Made by a program: the position numbers and the translations under genes. 64,000 nucleotides of DNA, from assembly GCA_020634565.1 (NCBI GenBank), contig JACKBN010000006.1, forward strand, positions 124,001 through 188,000. The letters run 5' to 3'. Positions within the stretch are counted from its first letter, which is position 1. Each line of letters opens with the position of its first letter. Source of the stretch: Ardenticatenaceae bacterium. Its GTDB lineage: Bacteria; Chloroflexota; Anaerolineae; Promineifilales; Promineifilaceae. This document shows, in pieces, positions 44,506-53,225 of the stretch. Under the pieces are notes generated by a model, which saw only the letters and a program-made list of their open reading frames with translations, did not search any database and had not been told where the DNA came from.

Positions 44506-45309
44506 ATGTGGCAAGAGTTTATAACAATTTTGACATCTGACGTATGGTGGAGCTATTTGCTGCGCATTTTAATTTACGTTTTGCTGGCCTACCTGGTTCA
44601 CCGCTTGTCGCGGCGTATTGCGCGCCGGCTGCTGCGCATTGGCCGCCTGACAAACAAGGGTCGTGAATTTCGCCCCGATCGACAAAAAACGCTGGTTAGT
44701 TTGGTTAGTAGCGCAATTACGTTTTTGGCTGTGGTAACGGCCGTTTTGTTCAGCCTCAATATATTTGTTAATGGCGAAACGCTGGTGTGGATGGTGGGTT
44801 TGTTTACTGCTGCCTTTGGTCTGGGCGCACGGCCGTTGGTCAGCGATTATCTCACCGGCATCGGCTTTTTATTTGAAGACACCTTCGATGTGGGCGAAAA
44901 AATTGATATTTTGGGAAACGAGGGTGTGGTGGAAACGGTGAATCTGCGCACTACCACGTTGCGCGCCCGCAGCGGCGAACTGTTTGTGGTGCCCAATGGT
45001 GAAATCCGCATTGTGCGCAACTTTAGCCGCGGCCGTTTTTCGCCAGCCTCTATCTCTGTCAAACTCAACTCCGAGGATTTAAGCCGGGCGCTGCCCATTT
45101 TGGAGGAGCTAGGTAAAGAAGCGGTGCTGATTTTGCCCAACCTGCTGGAGCCTTGGCAAATCATCAGCGAATCTGGTTCGATTGGGCAGCAAACGGAGCT
45201 GACCCTGGTGGCTAAAGCTAAATACGCCATGGGGGCGGAGATGCGGCCTCGTTTGTTGGCGCTGGTACATGAGCGGCTTAATGAAGAGGGTGTGCATCTG
45301 GTGGATTAA
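44506..45309 (+). CDS. MscS-type mechanosensitive channel
   Basis: The 267-residue protein has three membrane segments, the third being the pore-lining helix (LFTAAFGLGARPLVSDYLTG), then the beta domain with FEDTFDVGEKIDILGNEGVV, LRTTTLRARSGELFVVPNG and the C-terminal alpha-beta domain. It is of minimal MscS length and would release solutes on hypo-osmotic shock. GGAGG precedes the ATG. It is divergent from the PBP gene. Confidence 0.93.
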   Translation: MWQEFITILTSDVWWSYLLRILIYVLLAYLVHRLSRRIARRLLRIGRLTNKGREFRPDRQKTLVSLVSSAITFLAVVTAVLFSLNIFVNGETLVWMVGLFTAAFGLGARPLVSDYLTGIGFLFEDTFDVGEKIDILGNEGVVETVNLRTTTLRARSGELFVVPNGEIRIVRNFSRGRFSPASISVKLNSEDLSRALPILEELGKEAVLILPNLLEPWQIISESGSIGQQTELTLVAKAKYAMGAEMRPRLLALVHERLNEEGVHLVD

Positions 45310-45311
45310 GA

Positions 45312-45325
45312 TTACGGCCGTAATA
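45312..45325. repeat. ATTACGGCCGTAAT palindrome between convergent stops
   Basis: A perfect 14-bp palindrome extends the ACGGCCGT core and fills the 18-bp gap between the mscS and mtaB stop codons. Confidence 0.6.
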
Positions 45326-45327
45326 CA

Positions 45328-46623
45328 TTAGCTTGCCCGCAAAATTCCCATCACACCATCCGGCGCAGCCTCAACAATTTCCGTCACTGCGATGCGGTTA
45401 AACATGTCTGCGGGGCCGTTTGCCTGGACGCGAATGTAATTGTCCGTGTAGCCTACCCAGCGCAATCCGCCATGATCGGCCCCTACGTTTGTTTCCCACA
45501 GCACGTTGAGTGTTTGCCCCACAAATTGTTGATGGAATTGATGGCTTAGCTGCTTGCCCAGTTCAATCATGCGGTGGGTGCGTTCTTTTTTGACTTTGCC
45601 ATTGACCTGATGGGGGAATTGAGAAGCGGCCGTTCCGGGGCGAGGACTGTAGCTAAACACATGCAGTCGAGCGAAGTTGATTTCTTCCACAAATTCCAGA
45701 CTGTCGGCAAAATCTGTTTCGCTTTCCCCAGGAAAGCCCACAATCACATCTGTACTCAAATTCAGGTCAGGGATATGGCTGCGAGCGGCCTCCGCCAGTT
45801 CACGGAAGCTGGCCCGGCTAGTGCGTCGTGCCATGCGCTTGAGGATTTTGTCGCTGCCGGATTGCAGCGGCATGTGCAGGTGGGGCAGCAGGCGGGGATT
45901 TTCCCACAGTGTAAAAAAGTCTGGGGCCAAATCCCACGGTTCCAGTGAGGAAAGGCGCAGCCGGGGGATGTCCGTATGCTGTAGAATTGCTTGAACTAAA
46001 TCCCGCAAGCCCGTCTCATTGCCAAAATCATGCCCGTAACTGCCTAAATGTACGCCGGTTAGCACGGCTTCCTGGTAACCGGCGGCGGCCAAAGCCTGAA
46101 TTTCGGCTACCACATCGCCCAAATGGCGACTTTGCCCTGCCCCTCGGGCCACGGTGGTCACGCAGAAGGTGCATTTGTTGTCGCAGCCATCTTGCACTTT
46201 GATAAAGGCGCGAGTGTTGGCGCCTAGACTGCCGGCTAAAAATTCGCGCAGCACGGGTTCCTGATCAAAAACGGGCAGCTCAATACGCGCTTTTGGGTCT
46301 AGCATTTGCACCAGTTGTGCTTTTTGCTGATTGGCAATCACCCGACCCGCTCCTTGAACATTCCCCAGTTCGTCCGGGGCGATGGTAGCGTAGCAGCCGG
46401 TGAGAACGATTTCGGCTTCTGGGTTGCTGCGGTGGATGCGGCGGGTTTGGCTGCGGGCGTCGCGGGCCGCTTCGGCCGTTACGGCGCAGGTGTTGATGAT
46501 GACTTTGTCGGCTTCCGTAGATTCCGTGACGATCTCGTGCCCGGCGGCCAAAAGTTGGCGGGCCATCGTTTCGATTTCGCTCTGGTTCAGGCGGCAGCCG
46601 ATGCTGTTTAGGAAAACTTTCAT
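45328..46623 (-). CDS. mtaB: tRNA t6A37 methylthiotransferase MtaB
   Basis: The 431-residue radical-SAM enzyme has an N-terminal UPF0004 domain with cysteines in SIGCRLNQSE, NTCAVT and LTGCYAT, the radical-SAM cluster motif CDNKCTFC, DVIVGFPGESETDF, and a C-terminal TRAM-like region. CRLNQSE and the length point to MtaB rather than MiaB or RimO. It adds a methylthio group to t6A at position 37 of tRNAs reading ANN codons. Confidence 0.93.
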   Translation of the reverse strand: MKVFLNSIGCRLNQSEIETMARQLLAAGHEIVTESTEADKVIINTCAVTAEAARDARSQTRRIHRSNPEAEIVLTGCYATIAPDELGNVQGAGRVIANQQKAQLVQMLDPKARIELPVFDQEPVLREFLAGSLGANTRAFIKVQDGCDNKCTFCVTTVARGAGQSRHLGDVVAEIQALAAAGYQEAVLTGVHLGSYGHDFGNETGLRDLVQAILQHTDIPRLRLSSLEPWDLAPDFFTLWENPRLLPHLHMPLQSGSDKILKRMARRTSRASFRELAEAARSHIPDLNLSTDVIVGFPGESETDFADSLEFVEEINFARLHVFSYSPRPGTAASQFPHQVNGKVKKERTHRMIELGKQLSHQFHQQFVGQTLNVLWETNVGADHGGLRWVGYTDNYIRVQANGPADMFNRIAVTEIVEAAPDGVMGILRAS

Positions 46624-46665
46624 GCTTTGATTTTAACGCAGGCAGGAGTGCGGTGCGAGAGGAAC

Positions 46666-46720
46666 AAAAAAGGCCGTAATTTCCTGGCTCACAATGAAGC
46701 GGTGATGAGAAATTACGGCC
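46666..46720 (-). terminator. Intrinsic terminator of cpaF
   Basis: On the minus strand the arms GGCCGTAATTTC and GAAATTACGGCC are followed by TTTTTT. One arm extends the iterated palindrome. Confidence 0.85.
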
Positions 46721-46744
46721 GTACTTAAAACGAGGAGAATTTAT

Positions 46745-48070
46745 TTAACGCATACGACGGCTCAGCGTGTTGTTGCGGTTGCCCATAAACATGGTGGCGG
46801 GCAGGTTGAAACCAAAGTTACGCAGACGCTGTTCGCAGTTGGGCCGCATGCCACCGGGCATGAAATCGCCCACAAGTTCGCCTTCGCCGCCACCCGTCTC
46901 TTCAAATTTGAAGATGTCTTGCATAACCACCGTTTCACCTTCCATGCCGGTGATTTCGGTGATATTGATGACTTTACGGCTGCCGTCACGCAGGCGGGCT
47001 TGCTGCACAATCAGGTCCACAGCCGAAACAATTTGCTTGCGCACTACAGAGAGCGGCAAGTCCATCCCAGCCATGAGCACCAATGTTTCCAAACGGCTGA
47101 TGGTGTCGCGGGGATTGTTGGCGTGAATGGTGGTCAGGCTGCCATCGTGGCCAGTGTTCATCGCTTGCAGCATGTCCAGCGCCTCACCACCACGGCATTC
47201 ACCTACTACAATGCGTTCGGGGCGCATACGCAGCGAGTTAATGACAAGGTCGCGAATTGTCACTTCGCTGTCGCCTACTTTGGATGGCTTTTTGGTTTCC
47301 AGGCGAACAACGTGTCGCTGGAGCAGGCTCAGTTCGGCGGCATCTTCAATGGTGACAATGCGATCGCCATCAGGAATGAAGCTGGAGAGTACGTTGAGGA
47401 GGGTGGTTTTACCAGAGCCTGTACCGCCAGCCACGACGATATTGAGCTTGGCGCGTACGCACGCTTCTAGAAAATCGGCCATGTCCTTATTCATACTGCC
47501 AAAGTTGATCAGGTCCTGAATGCCAAAAGGATTGGTCGAAAATTTACGGATGGTGATGTTGGGTCCATCAATGGCACAGGGCGAGACAACGGCATTCACG
47601 CGGGAACCATCGGGCAGGCGTGCGTCTACTAGTGGAGAGTCCCTGCCTACATAGCGCCCCAACGGCTCGATGATTTTGCGGATCACGCGTTCCACATGGT
47701 CATCATTCACAAAAGTAACGCCGGATTCAATTAGCTTACCCTTTTTTTCGATGTAGACGAGATCGGCGCGATTTACCATTACTTCAGTGACCGTGTCATC
47801 GTTGAGCACTTTTTCCAGAGGGCCAAAACCTAAAATCTCGTCCAGCAGATCTTCAAAAAACTGTTTTTCATCGGCCGGGGCGATGTTAATTTTGGCGTGC
47901 TGCCGTGCCAGCTTATACCGTTCCTGAATCAGCTTGATGGTTTGCGGGGTGCGATCTAATATCAGCGTTTTGGGTAACGAGGCTTCTATCTTTTGCGCCA
48001 GCCAAAGGCGTGTGCTATCAAGATTTGTGTTTGAGGCGGTGTTGACTGCCCCGTTTTGTTCTGTTTGCAT
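46745..48070 (-). CDS. cpaF: Flp/Tad pilus assembly ATPase CpaF
   Basis: The 441-residue type II/IV secretion ATPase has FGPLEKVLNDDTVTEVMVN, ARLPDGSRVNAVV, Walker A GGTGSGKTT, the Asp box TIEDAAEL, Walker B-region RMRPERIVVGECRGGEA and the His box TGHDGSLTTIHAN. These define the CpaF/TadA branch that powers Flp pilus assembly. The usual tadBC partners are not next to it; two cpaB genes lie 4-6 kb away on the same strand, past the tRNAs and other genes. Confidence 0.94.
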   Translation of the reverse strand: MQTEQNGAVNTASNTNLDSTRLWLAQKIEASLPKTLILDRTPQTIKLIQERYKLARQHAKINIAPADEKQFFEDLLDEILGFGPLEKVLNDDTVTEVMVNRADLVYIEKKGKLIESGVTFVNDDHVERVIRKIIEPLGRYVGRDSPLVDARLPDGSRVNAVVSPCAIDGPNITIRKFSTNPFGIQDLINFGSMNKDMADFLEACVRAKLNIVVAGGTGSGKTTLLNVLSSFIPDGDRIVTIEDAAELSLLQRHVVRLETKKPSKVGDSEVTIRDLVINSLRMRPERIVVGECRGGEALDMLQAMNTGHDGSLTTIHANNPRDTISRLETLVLMAGMDLPLSVVRKQIVSAVDLIVQQARLRDGSRKVINITEITGMEGETVVMQDIFKFEETGGGEGELVGDFMPGGMRPNCEQRLRNFGFNLPATMFMGNRNNTLSRRMR

Positions 48071-48204
48071 GATACTCCTTGTACGGTTCTTACGTGTACA
48101 GTTGCCTGAAATGCCTCAAGTTATTGTATAAAGAACGGCCGTTTTCCAACCATAGTCCGTTCTTACCAGCACTAGAGTAAGGGAGCCTTCTTCGGCATTT
48201 ATAC

Positions 48205-48233
48205 TTGACAGGCAATGCCGCTTTGGATAGAAT
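48205..48233 (+). promoter_or_regulatory. Promoter of the tRNA cluster
   Basis: TTGACA and TAGAAT are 17 bp apart, 30 bp before tRNA-Phe. The same -10 box (TAGAAT) is used before tRNA-Arg. Confidence 0.85.
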
Positions 48234-48262
48234 TTCCCAGCCTCCAACGAGGTTCTTTAATA

Positions 48263-48335
48263 GCCGGGATAGCTCAGTCGGTAGAGCACTGCACTGAAAA
48301 TGCAGGTGTCCCCAGTTCGAGCCTGGGTCCTGGCA
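48263..48335 (+). tRNA. tRNA-Phe (anticodon GAA)
   Basis: A 73-base cloverleaf. Acceptor GCCGGGA pairs with TCCTGGC, the anticodon arm CTGCA-CTGAAAA-TGCAG carries GAA, and the T-arm loop is TTCGAGC. Confidence 0.95.
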
Positions 48336-48387
48336 TATCTTTGTATTTTGCGGTTCATGATTGTTCTGTAAGAATACAAAAAAAGTT

Positions 48388-48416
48388 TTGCTAAAAGAAT
48401 CAGCAGTTGGTATAAC
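48388..48416 (+). promoter_or_regulatory. Second promoter within the tRNA cluster
   Basis: TTGCTA and TATAAC are 17 bp apart, 20 bp before tRNA-Gly. Confidence 0.6.
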
Positions 48417-48436
48417 TGTAAGTAGCAATTCTCTTT

Positions 48437-48508
<72 letters not shown>

Positions 48509-48515
48509 CTAACAA

Positions 48516-48546
48516 CCGGCAGGCCGCAAGCCTGCCGGATTTGTTT
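48516..48546 (+). terminator. Hairpin between tRNA-Gly and tRNA-Cys
   Basis: Perfect 9-bp arms CCGGCAGGC and GCCTGCCGG with loop CGCAA are followed by a weak T-rich tail. It may be a leaky terminator or processing signal. Confidence 0.5.
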
Positions 48547-48548
48547 CC

Positions 48549-48619
<71 letters not shown>

Positions 48620-48627
48620 CAATAATG

Positions 48628-48659
48628 AAGCCCTTGCCCACAGGCAGGGGCTTTTTTTA
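48628..48659 (+). terminator. Intrinsic terminator of the tRNA cluster
   Basis: AAGCCCTTGCC pairs with GGCAGGGGCTT (one G-T pair) and is followed by a run of T. Confidence 0.85.
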
Positions 48660-48680
48660 TCCAAATTTCAGGAGTATCTT

Positions 48681-50426
48681 GTGATGATTTCTTTTGATTT
48701 ACCACGTACCGTTGATGAGATTAACCCCCGCCAGTGGGAGACGTTTGCCCCTTATTTTGAGGAACTTGAGAAACGGCCGTTAAGCCCCGATAATCTTCGA
48801 CAATGGCTAACTGACTGGTCGGACCTCACCCGATTGTTATTTGAAGCAGCCTCACTAATCTATATTGAGAAATCACAAGACACCACCGATAAGGAAAGAG
48901 AGCAGGCCTTTTTGGACCTGATCAATGATGTCTATCCACAAGCGCAAGTTGCCATTCAGACGCTTAAAGAGCGGCTTTTGGCTGTTGATCCTGCCAGTGA
49001 CGCGTTGGCGGACATGACGATGGTGCTGCGTAACATGCAAAATGAAGCATCTTTGTTTCGGCAGGAAAATATCCCCTTGTTTACTGAAGCGGCCAAACTG
49101 GAAAATGAGTATGATAAAGTCACGGGGGCGCTGAAGGCCGACTGGAATGGCGAAGAGAAGAATCTGAGCCAGTTGGGCCTGTTCCTCAATGACAGCGACC
49201 GCTCTGTGCGTGAAAAAGCGTGGCAAACCATTGCCGGTTTGTGGCTGAGCCAGCGGGAAACATTAAACGACATCTATGGGAAGCTGCTTACGCTGCGGCA
49301 GCAAATTGCCCACAATGCTGACTTGCCAGATTATCGTGCCTACGCTTTTCGTGAGAAGGGTCGATTCGATTACACGCCAGAGGATTGCCTGACGTTTCAT
49401 GAAGCGATTGAAACGGCCGTTGTGCCCGCCGTAAATCGTATTTTGGAACGCAAAAAGAAGCGCCTGGGGTACGATGCCTTACGTCCCTGGGATTGGGTGC
49501 CGGAAAAAGGCTCTATGGTAGATGATTCCGGTGGGGATCCATTACGGCCGTATCAAGGGCAAGAAGCACTTATTCAGCACACTCTCAACATTTTTAACAA
49601 ATTAGATCCGCAGTTGAGCCGTTATTTTGCCATCATGGCCGAAGATGGTTTGTTGGATTTGGATACCCGTAGCGGCAAAGCGCTGGGTGGATACTGTAGC
49701 TCGCTGCCATTAAGAAATCGGCCGTTTATCTTCATGAATGGTGTGGGCAGCCACGATGATGTACAAACCATGCTCCATGAAGCCGGACACGCTTTTCATG
49801 TTTTTGAAACGGCCGATTTGCCGCTAGTCTGGCAAGCCGACCCGCCAATGGAATTTTGTGAAGTCGCTTCTATGTCGATGGAATTGCTATCGGCACCGTA
49901 CCTGACTAGCCAGTATGGCGGTTTTTACACCTCACCACAGGCAGCGCGAGCGCGCATTGAGCATTTAGAGGGCATCATTGCTTTCCTGCCCTATATGGCC
50001 GTTGTTGATGCCTTTCAGCATTGGGTTTACACGCATCCACAGCAAGCAGCCGATGCTCACCAGTGTGATGCCATGTGGGAAAATTTGCTAGATCGTTTTC
50101 TCCCAGGCATTGATTGGACAGGTCATGAAGACAGCAAGAAAACTGGCTGGCATCGCAAGCTCCATATTTTTACCACACCATTTTATTACATTGAATATGG
50201 CATGGCACAGGTAGGCGCTTTACAGGTTTGGCGGAATAGCCTGAAAGATCCTGTAAAAGCTCTGTCTGATTACCGCCAGGCTCTTTCACTTGGAGGCACC
50301 CGCACCTTGCCCGAGCTTTTTGCCAGCGCCGGGGCCGAATTCCGCTTTGATACAGAGATGTTGACGGAGCTTGTGAGCCTCATTGAAGAAACGACTGCTG
50401 AATTAGAAAAACAAACCCTTAGCTGA
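48681..50426 (+). CDS. M3-family oligoendopeptidase (PepF-like)
   Basis: The 581-residue cytoplasmic zinc peptidase has the M3 motif HEAGHAFHVFE (zinc His residues about 366 and 370) with a downstream Glu in ASMSMELLS. GGYCSSLPLRNRPFIFMNG is typical of PepF-type members. It would cleave short peptides. AGGAG lies six bases before a GTG at 48681 and nine before the next ATG; either may start translation. Confidence 0.92.
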   Translation: MMISFDLPRTVDEINPRQWETFAPYFEELEKRPLSPDNLRQWLTDWSDLTRLLFEAASLIYIEKSQDTTDKEREQAFLDLINDVYPQAQVAIQTLKERLLAVDPASDALADMTMVLRNMQNEASLFRQENIPLFTEAAKLENEYDKVTGALKADWNGEEKNLSQLGLFLNDSDRSVREKAWQTIAGLWLSQRETLNDIYGKLLTLRQQIAHNADLPDYRAYAFREKGRFDYTPEDCLTFHEAIETAVVPAVNRILERKKKRLGYDALRPWDWVPEKGSMVDDSGGDPLRPYQGQEALIQHTLNIFNKLDPQLSRYFAIMAEDGLLDLDTRSGKALGGYCSSLPLRNRPFIFMNGVGSHDDVQTMLHEAGHAFHVFETADLPLVWQADPPMEFCEVASMSMELLSAPYLTSQYGGFYTSPQAARARIEHLEGIIAFLPYMAVVDAFQHWVYTHPQQAADAHQCDAMWENLLDRFLPGIDWTGHEDSKKTGWHRKLHIFTTPFYYIEYGMAQVGALQVWRNSLKDPVKALSDYRQALSLGGTRTLPELFASAGAEFRFDTEMLTELVSLIEETTAELEKQTLS

Positions 50427-50480
50427 ACTTTTCCTCAGCATGAGTTGGCGGTGGAGGCCGGATCGAGATAATATCAGAAC

Positions 50481-51146
50481 ATGGTAAACAACGATTTTCA
50501 GCCCAGCGTGGCAATGCGCGAATATCTGGCCGAGATTTATCGGCTGCAAGAAGATTCTCCCACGGTAAGCACTACCAGCCTGGCAGATCGTCTGCATGTT
50601 TCCGCACCGGCCGTTCCCCGTATGTTAAAGCGCTTGCGAAATGCTGGTTATGTCAAGCATAAGCCATACCAGGGCATTGAACTAACCCCACGTGGTCGCG
50701 AAGAGGCCTTGCGTGAACTGCGGCGTCATCGCATTTTGGAAGTGTTTCTGGTTAATGTGATGGGATTTACCTGGGACGAAGCGCATGAACATGCTGAAGA
50801 TATGGGTAAGGGGCTAAATGATACCATTTCAGAGCGCATGGCCAAAATGACCGATTACCCTAGCCGCTGCCCGCATGGGGAACCAATCCCAGACGCTGAG
50901 GGGAATCTTCCTGAAGTCAAAGATGTTTGCATTATGAATTTGGGCGTAGGGCATGTGGGTAAAGTGAGTCGTGTGCGGACTCATGATCCAGAGAGACTAA
51001 AATATTTCCAATCATTGGGCCTGGTGCCTGGTGCCGATTTTGAGATTATGGGGCGGGCGCCGTTCAATGGGCCGATGCGTTTGCGCGTGGGGCGTGATGA
51101 TGTGGTTTTGGGTATTGAGCTAACTAAATCCCTTTGGGTTGAATAA
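50481..51146 (+). CDS. DtxR/MntR-type metal-dependent repressor
   Basis: The 221-residue protein has a winged helix (REYLAEIYRLQEDSPTVSTT, VSAPAVPRMLKRLRNAGYV), a metal-binding dimerisation domain (HRILEVFLVNVMG, WDEAHEHAEDM, CPHGEPIP) and a C-terminal FeoA/SH3-like domain (MNLGVGHVGKVSRV). It would repress genes when iron or manganese is plentiful. No metal transporter is adjacent. Confidence 0.93.
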   Translation: MVNNDFQPSVAMREYLAEIYRLQEDSPTVSTTSLADRLHVSAPAVPRMLKRLRNAGYVKHKPYQGIELTPRGREEALRELRRHRILEVFLVNVMGFTWDEAHEHAEDMGKGLNDTISERMAKMTDYPSRCPHGEPIPDAEGNLPEVKDVCIMNLGVGHVGKVSRVRTHDPERLKYFQSLGLVPGADFEIMGRAPFNGPMRLRVGRDDVVLGIELTKSLWVE

Positions 51147-51167
51147 ATTCAGCAGTCCACGGTTTGT

Positions 51168-51872
51168 CTAAGGAAATAATCGCCGCGTTTTGACTTCCGC
51201 TACGGCATCCTCACGATAGCGATACAGCATTGCGGGTCGTCCTTCACCTTCTTTTTGTTTCTCCCCCGTTTCTTCCAAAATTTCTGCCGCTAAAATCTTG
51301 CGACGGAAGTTCCGTTTGTCGAGCTGTTCGCCCAGAATGATTTCATAAGCCTGTTGCAGTTCGGTGAGGGTAAAAACATCGGGCAGCAGTTGGAATCCGA
51401 CGGAGCTGTACTCCAGCTTGTAGCGCAGGCGCGTATGCGCGTAGTCGATGATTTCGGCGTGGTCAAAAGCTAATGGTGGGAGCTGCGAAATTGTAAACCA
51501 GCCAGTTTCACTTGCATCTCGCCCTGCTTTGTGATGAATGGCATCATGAGGTACCAGAGCAAAATAAGCAACGGTAATCACCCGAGTTCGGGGATCGCGG
51601 CCCGGTTTGCCAAAAGTGTAAAGCTGTTCCGTGTAGACGTCTTCTACACCTGTCTCATCGGCCAAGGCACGTACGGCCGTTTCTTCTAGCGATTCATCTA
51701 TTTGTACAAATGAACCCGGGATGGCCCACATGTTGGCAAAGGGTGGTGCCAACCGTTTGATGAGCAGCACTTTCAGCTCATCTTCCACCAAAGAAAAGAT
51801 AACAACATCCACGGTTACGGACGGCCGTTCAAACTGATTCGGATCGTAATTCTCTGGCAAATCGGCAGACAA
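51168..51872 (-). CDS. NrtR-type Nudix transcriptional regulator
   Basis: The 234-residue protein has a Nudix domain at about 18-150 (VDVVIFSLVEDELKVLLIKR, AIPGSFVQIDESLEET) and a C-terminal winged helix (FTLTELQQAYEIILGEQLDK, NFRRKILAAEILEETGEK). This is the NrtR layout for control of NAD metabolism. The Nudix box reads RALADETG, with Ala in place of the first Glu of REUxEE, so hydrolysis is probably lost and the domain acts as a ligand sensor. No NAD gene is adjacent. Confidence 0.88.
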   Translation of the reverse strand: MSADLPENYDPNQFERPSVTVDVVIFSLVEDELKVLLIKRLAPPFANMWAIPGSFVQIDESLEETAVRALADETGVEDVYTEQLYTFGKPGRDPRTRVITVAYFALVPHDAIHHKAGRDASETGWFTISQLPPLAFDHAEIIDYAHTRLRYKLEYSSVGFQLLPDVFTLTELQQAYEIILGEQLDKRNFRRKILAAEILEETGEKQKEGEGRPAMLYRYREDAVAEVKTRRLFP

Positions 51873-51905
51873 GGTAGCCTCCAGGCTAGATAATTCATGT
51901 GTAAA

Positions 51906-51936
51906 TAAAAAGTCTCCAGCCAGAAGCTAGAGACTT
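51906..51936 (-). terminator. Intrinsic terminator of the cpaB pair
   Basis: Minus-strand arms AAGTCTC and GAGACTT, with an inner AGC/GCT stem, are followed by TTTTTATTTA. Confidence 0.75.
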
Positions 51937-51959
51937 AAAATGAGCTAAAAAATCTTGTA

Positions 51960-53177
51960 CTACTGTTCTTCTACTTCATTAGGATTCACTGGCGGCAGCG
52001 ACGGAATCGGTATATCTACCAGTGACGGGTGCAGATCAAAGTTTGATTGGTCTGGAATAGCCAGTCCGCCCTGATCGATGATTTGTGGCAGGCTCACGCT
52101 GGTAGTTACGAATACTGTTTGGTCGCCAGGAGACCGCAGCGCTAAATTAAGCGTAACGCCACGAATCATGGCCCAGTTTAGAGCCAGGGCATCCTGAGAA
52201 GACATACTAAGAATGACTACATCTGGTGTCCTTTCCAAGCGAGACGGAATTGGGGTGGGTGTTGGCGGGACGGTTCCATCTTCCCCAGGCTGTGCCGCCG
52301 CAGCTCGTGCTGCAATTTGCTCCTGTTCCAGAATGCGCGGATCTTGCCACGTTCCTACGAAAAGCACTTCCGCCTGCTGAATGGTCAACTGAGTGACGCG
52401 TTTGGGAATTGGCAAACCAGCTGTGAAGTCCTGGCTTTCTAGCCCCAATGTGCTGGGGTAAATGGCGGCAACCTGGTTGATTTCGGGGATAAATTCGAGA
52501 CGGCCGTCCTTAATTGCCGGGAACAAGAATGGCTGTCCATTCAAAAGGGCAGATTGAATGACTCGCTCGACGTTATTGGGCAGAATGGTGCCAAACTGTG
52601 GGTCAATATCGACCATTCGCATGGTCATCATCACATCTACTAAGTCACCCGGACGCATAGCCAAGGCTGCTCCGTTAAATCTGTCCACAGGGAACGCTAC
52701 CGCTACTTCGCCAAAAGGAACATAAAGCGATAGATCAGAACCAAAGGAAGCAATATCTGTTGGGTTAAGCGCCAGCATGGGGCTCAAAAGAGATTGCCCC
52801 CGAGAAATATCTACTTTTGTAATGCGCCCAACAAGTCTTGTTGTATCTGTGAAAGTATAGCCACCTTGCAAAGCAATATTTGTCCGTGGCCAGCGTTGGA
52901 CTTCTAACAGCTCGTCAGTGAGCATGGTACCTACAGGGATATTTACCTTCGCCACGATAACATCTTCAAGACCAGGTGTTGCCGTAGGTGGTGGCTGCAG
53001 AGGTTCTGTTGAACCTTCATCGCTATCAGCTGTGTCATTGTCAGTTACGGCCGTATTGTCCCCACCGCCAAAAACGCTAGCCAGGGGGCCAATCCCGCTG
53101 TTACCAAGCAAAACAAGGGCAACCGCAGCAATGAGGATTAATACCAAAATCAGGAGAATGAACGTTCTGAGACGCAT
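51960..53177 (-). CDS. cpaB: Flp pilus assembly protein CpaB/RcpC, copy 2
   Basis: The 405-residue protein has an N-terminal membrane anchor (FILLILVLILIAAVALVLL), an acidic and TP-rich linker, and a SAF-type domain (VIVAKVNIPVGTMLTDELLE, ITKVDISRGQSLLSPML) followed by a CpaB core (FPVDRFNGAALAMRPGDLVD). The periplasmic-side CpaB/RcpC proteins help Flp pilin reach the surface. It is 48 bp downstream of a paralogue with the same layout. Confidence 0.88.
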   Translation of the reverse strand: MRLRTFILLILVLILIAAVALVLLGNSGIGPLASVFGGGDNTAVTDNDTADSDEGSTEPLQPPPTATPGLEDVIVAKVNIPVGTMLTDELLEVQRWPRTNIALQGGYTFTDTTRLVGRITKVDISRGQSLLSPMLALNPTDIASFGSDLSLYVPFGEVAVAFPVDRFNGAALAMRPGDLVDVMMTMRMVDIDPQFGTILPNNVERVIQSALLNGQPFLFPAIKDGRLEFIPEINQVAAIYPSTLGLESQDFTAGLPIPKRVTQLTIQQAEVLFVGTWQDPRILEQEQIAARAAAAQPGEDGTVPPTPTPIPSRLERTPDVVILSMSSQDALALNWAMIRGVTLNLALRSPGDQTVFVTTSVSLPQIIDQGGLAIPDQSNFDLHPSLVDIPIPSLPPVNPNEVEEQ

Positions 53178-53225
53178 AACAAGATCCTTGTTAAGTGCTA
53201 CCTTTAAAATGATGCCGAAGCATTA

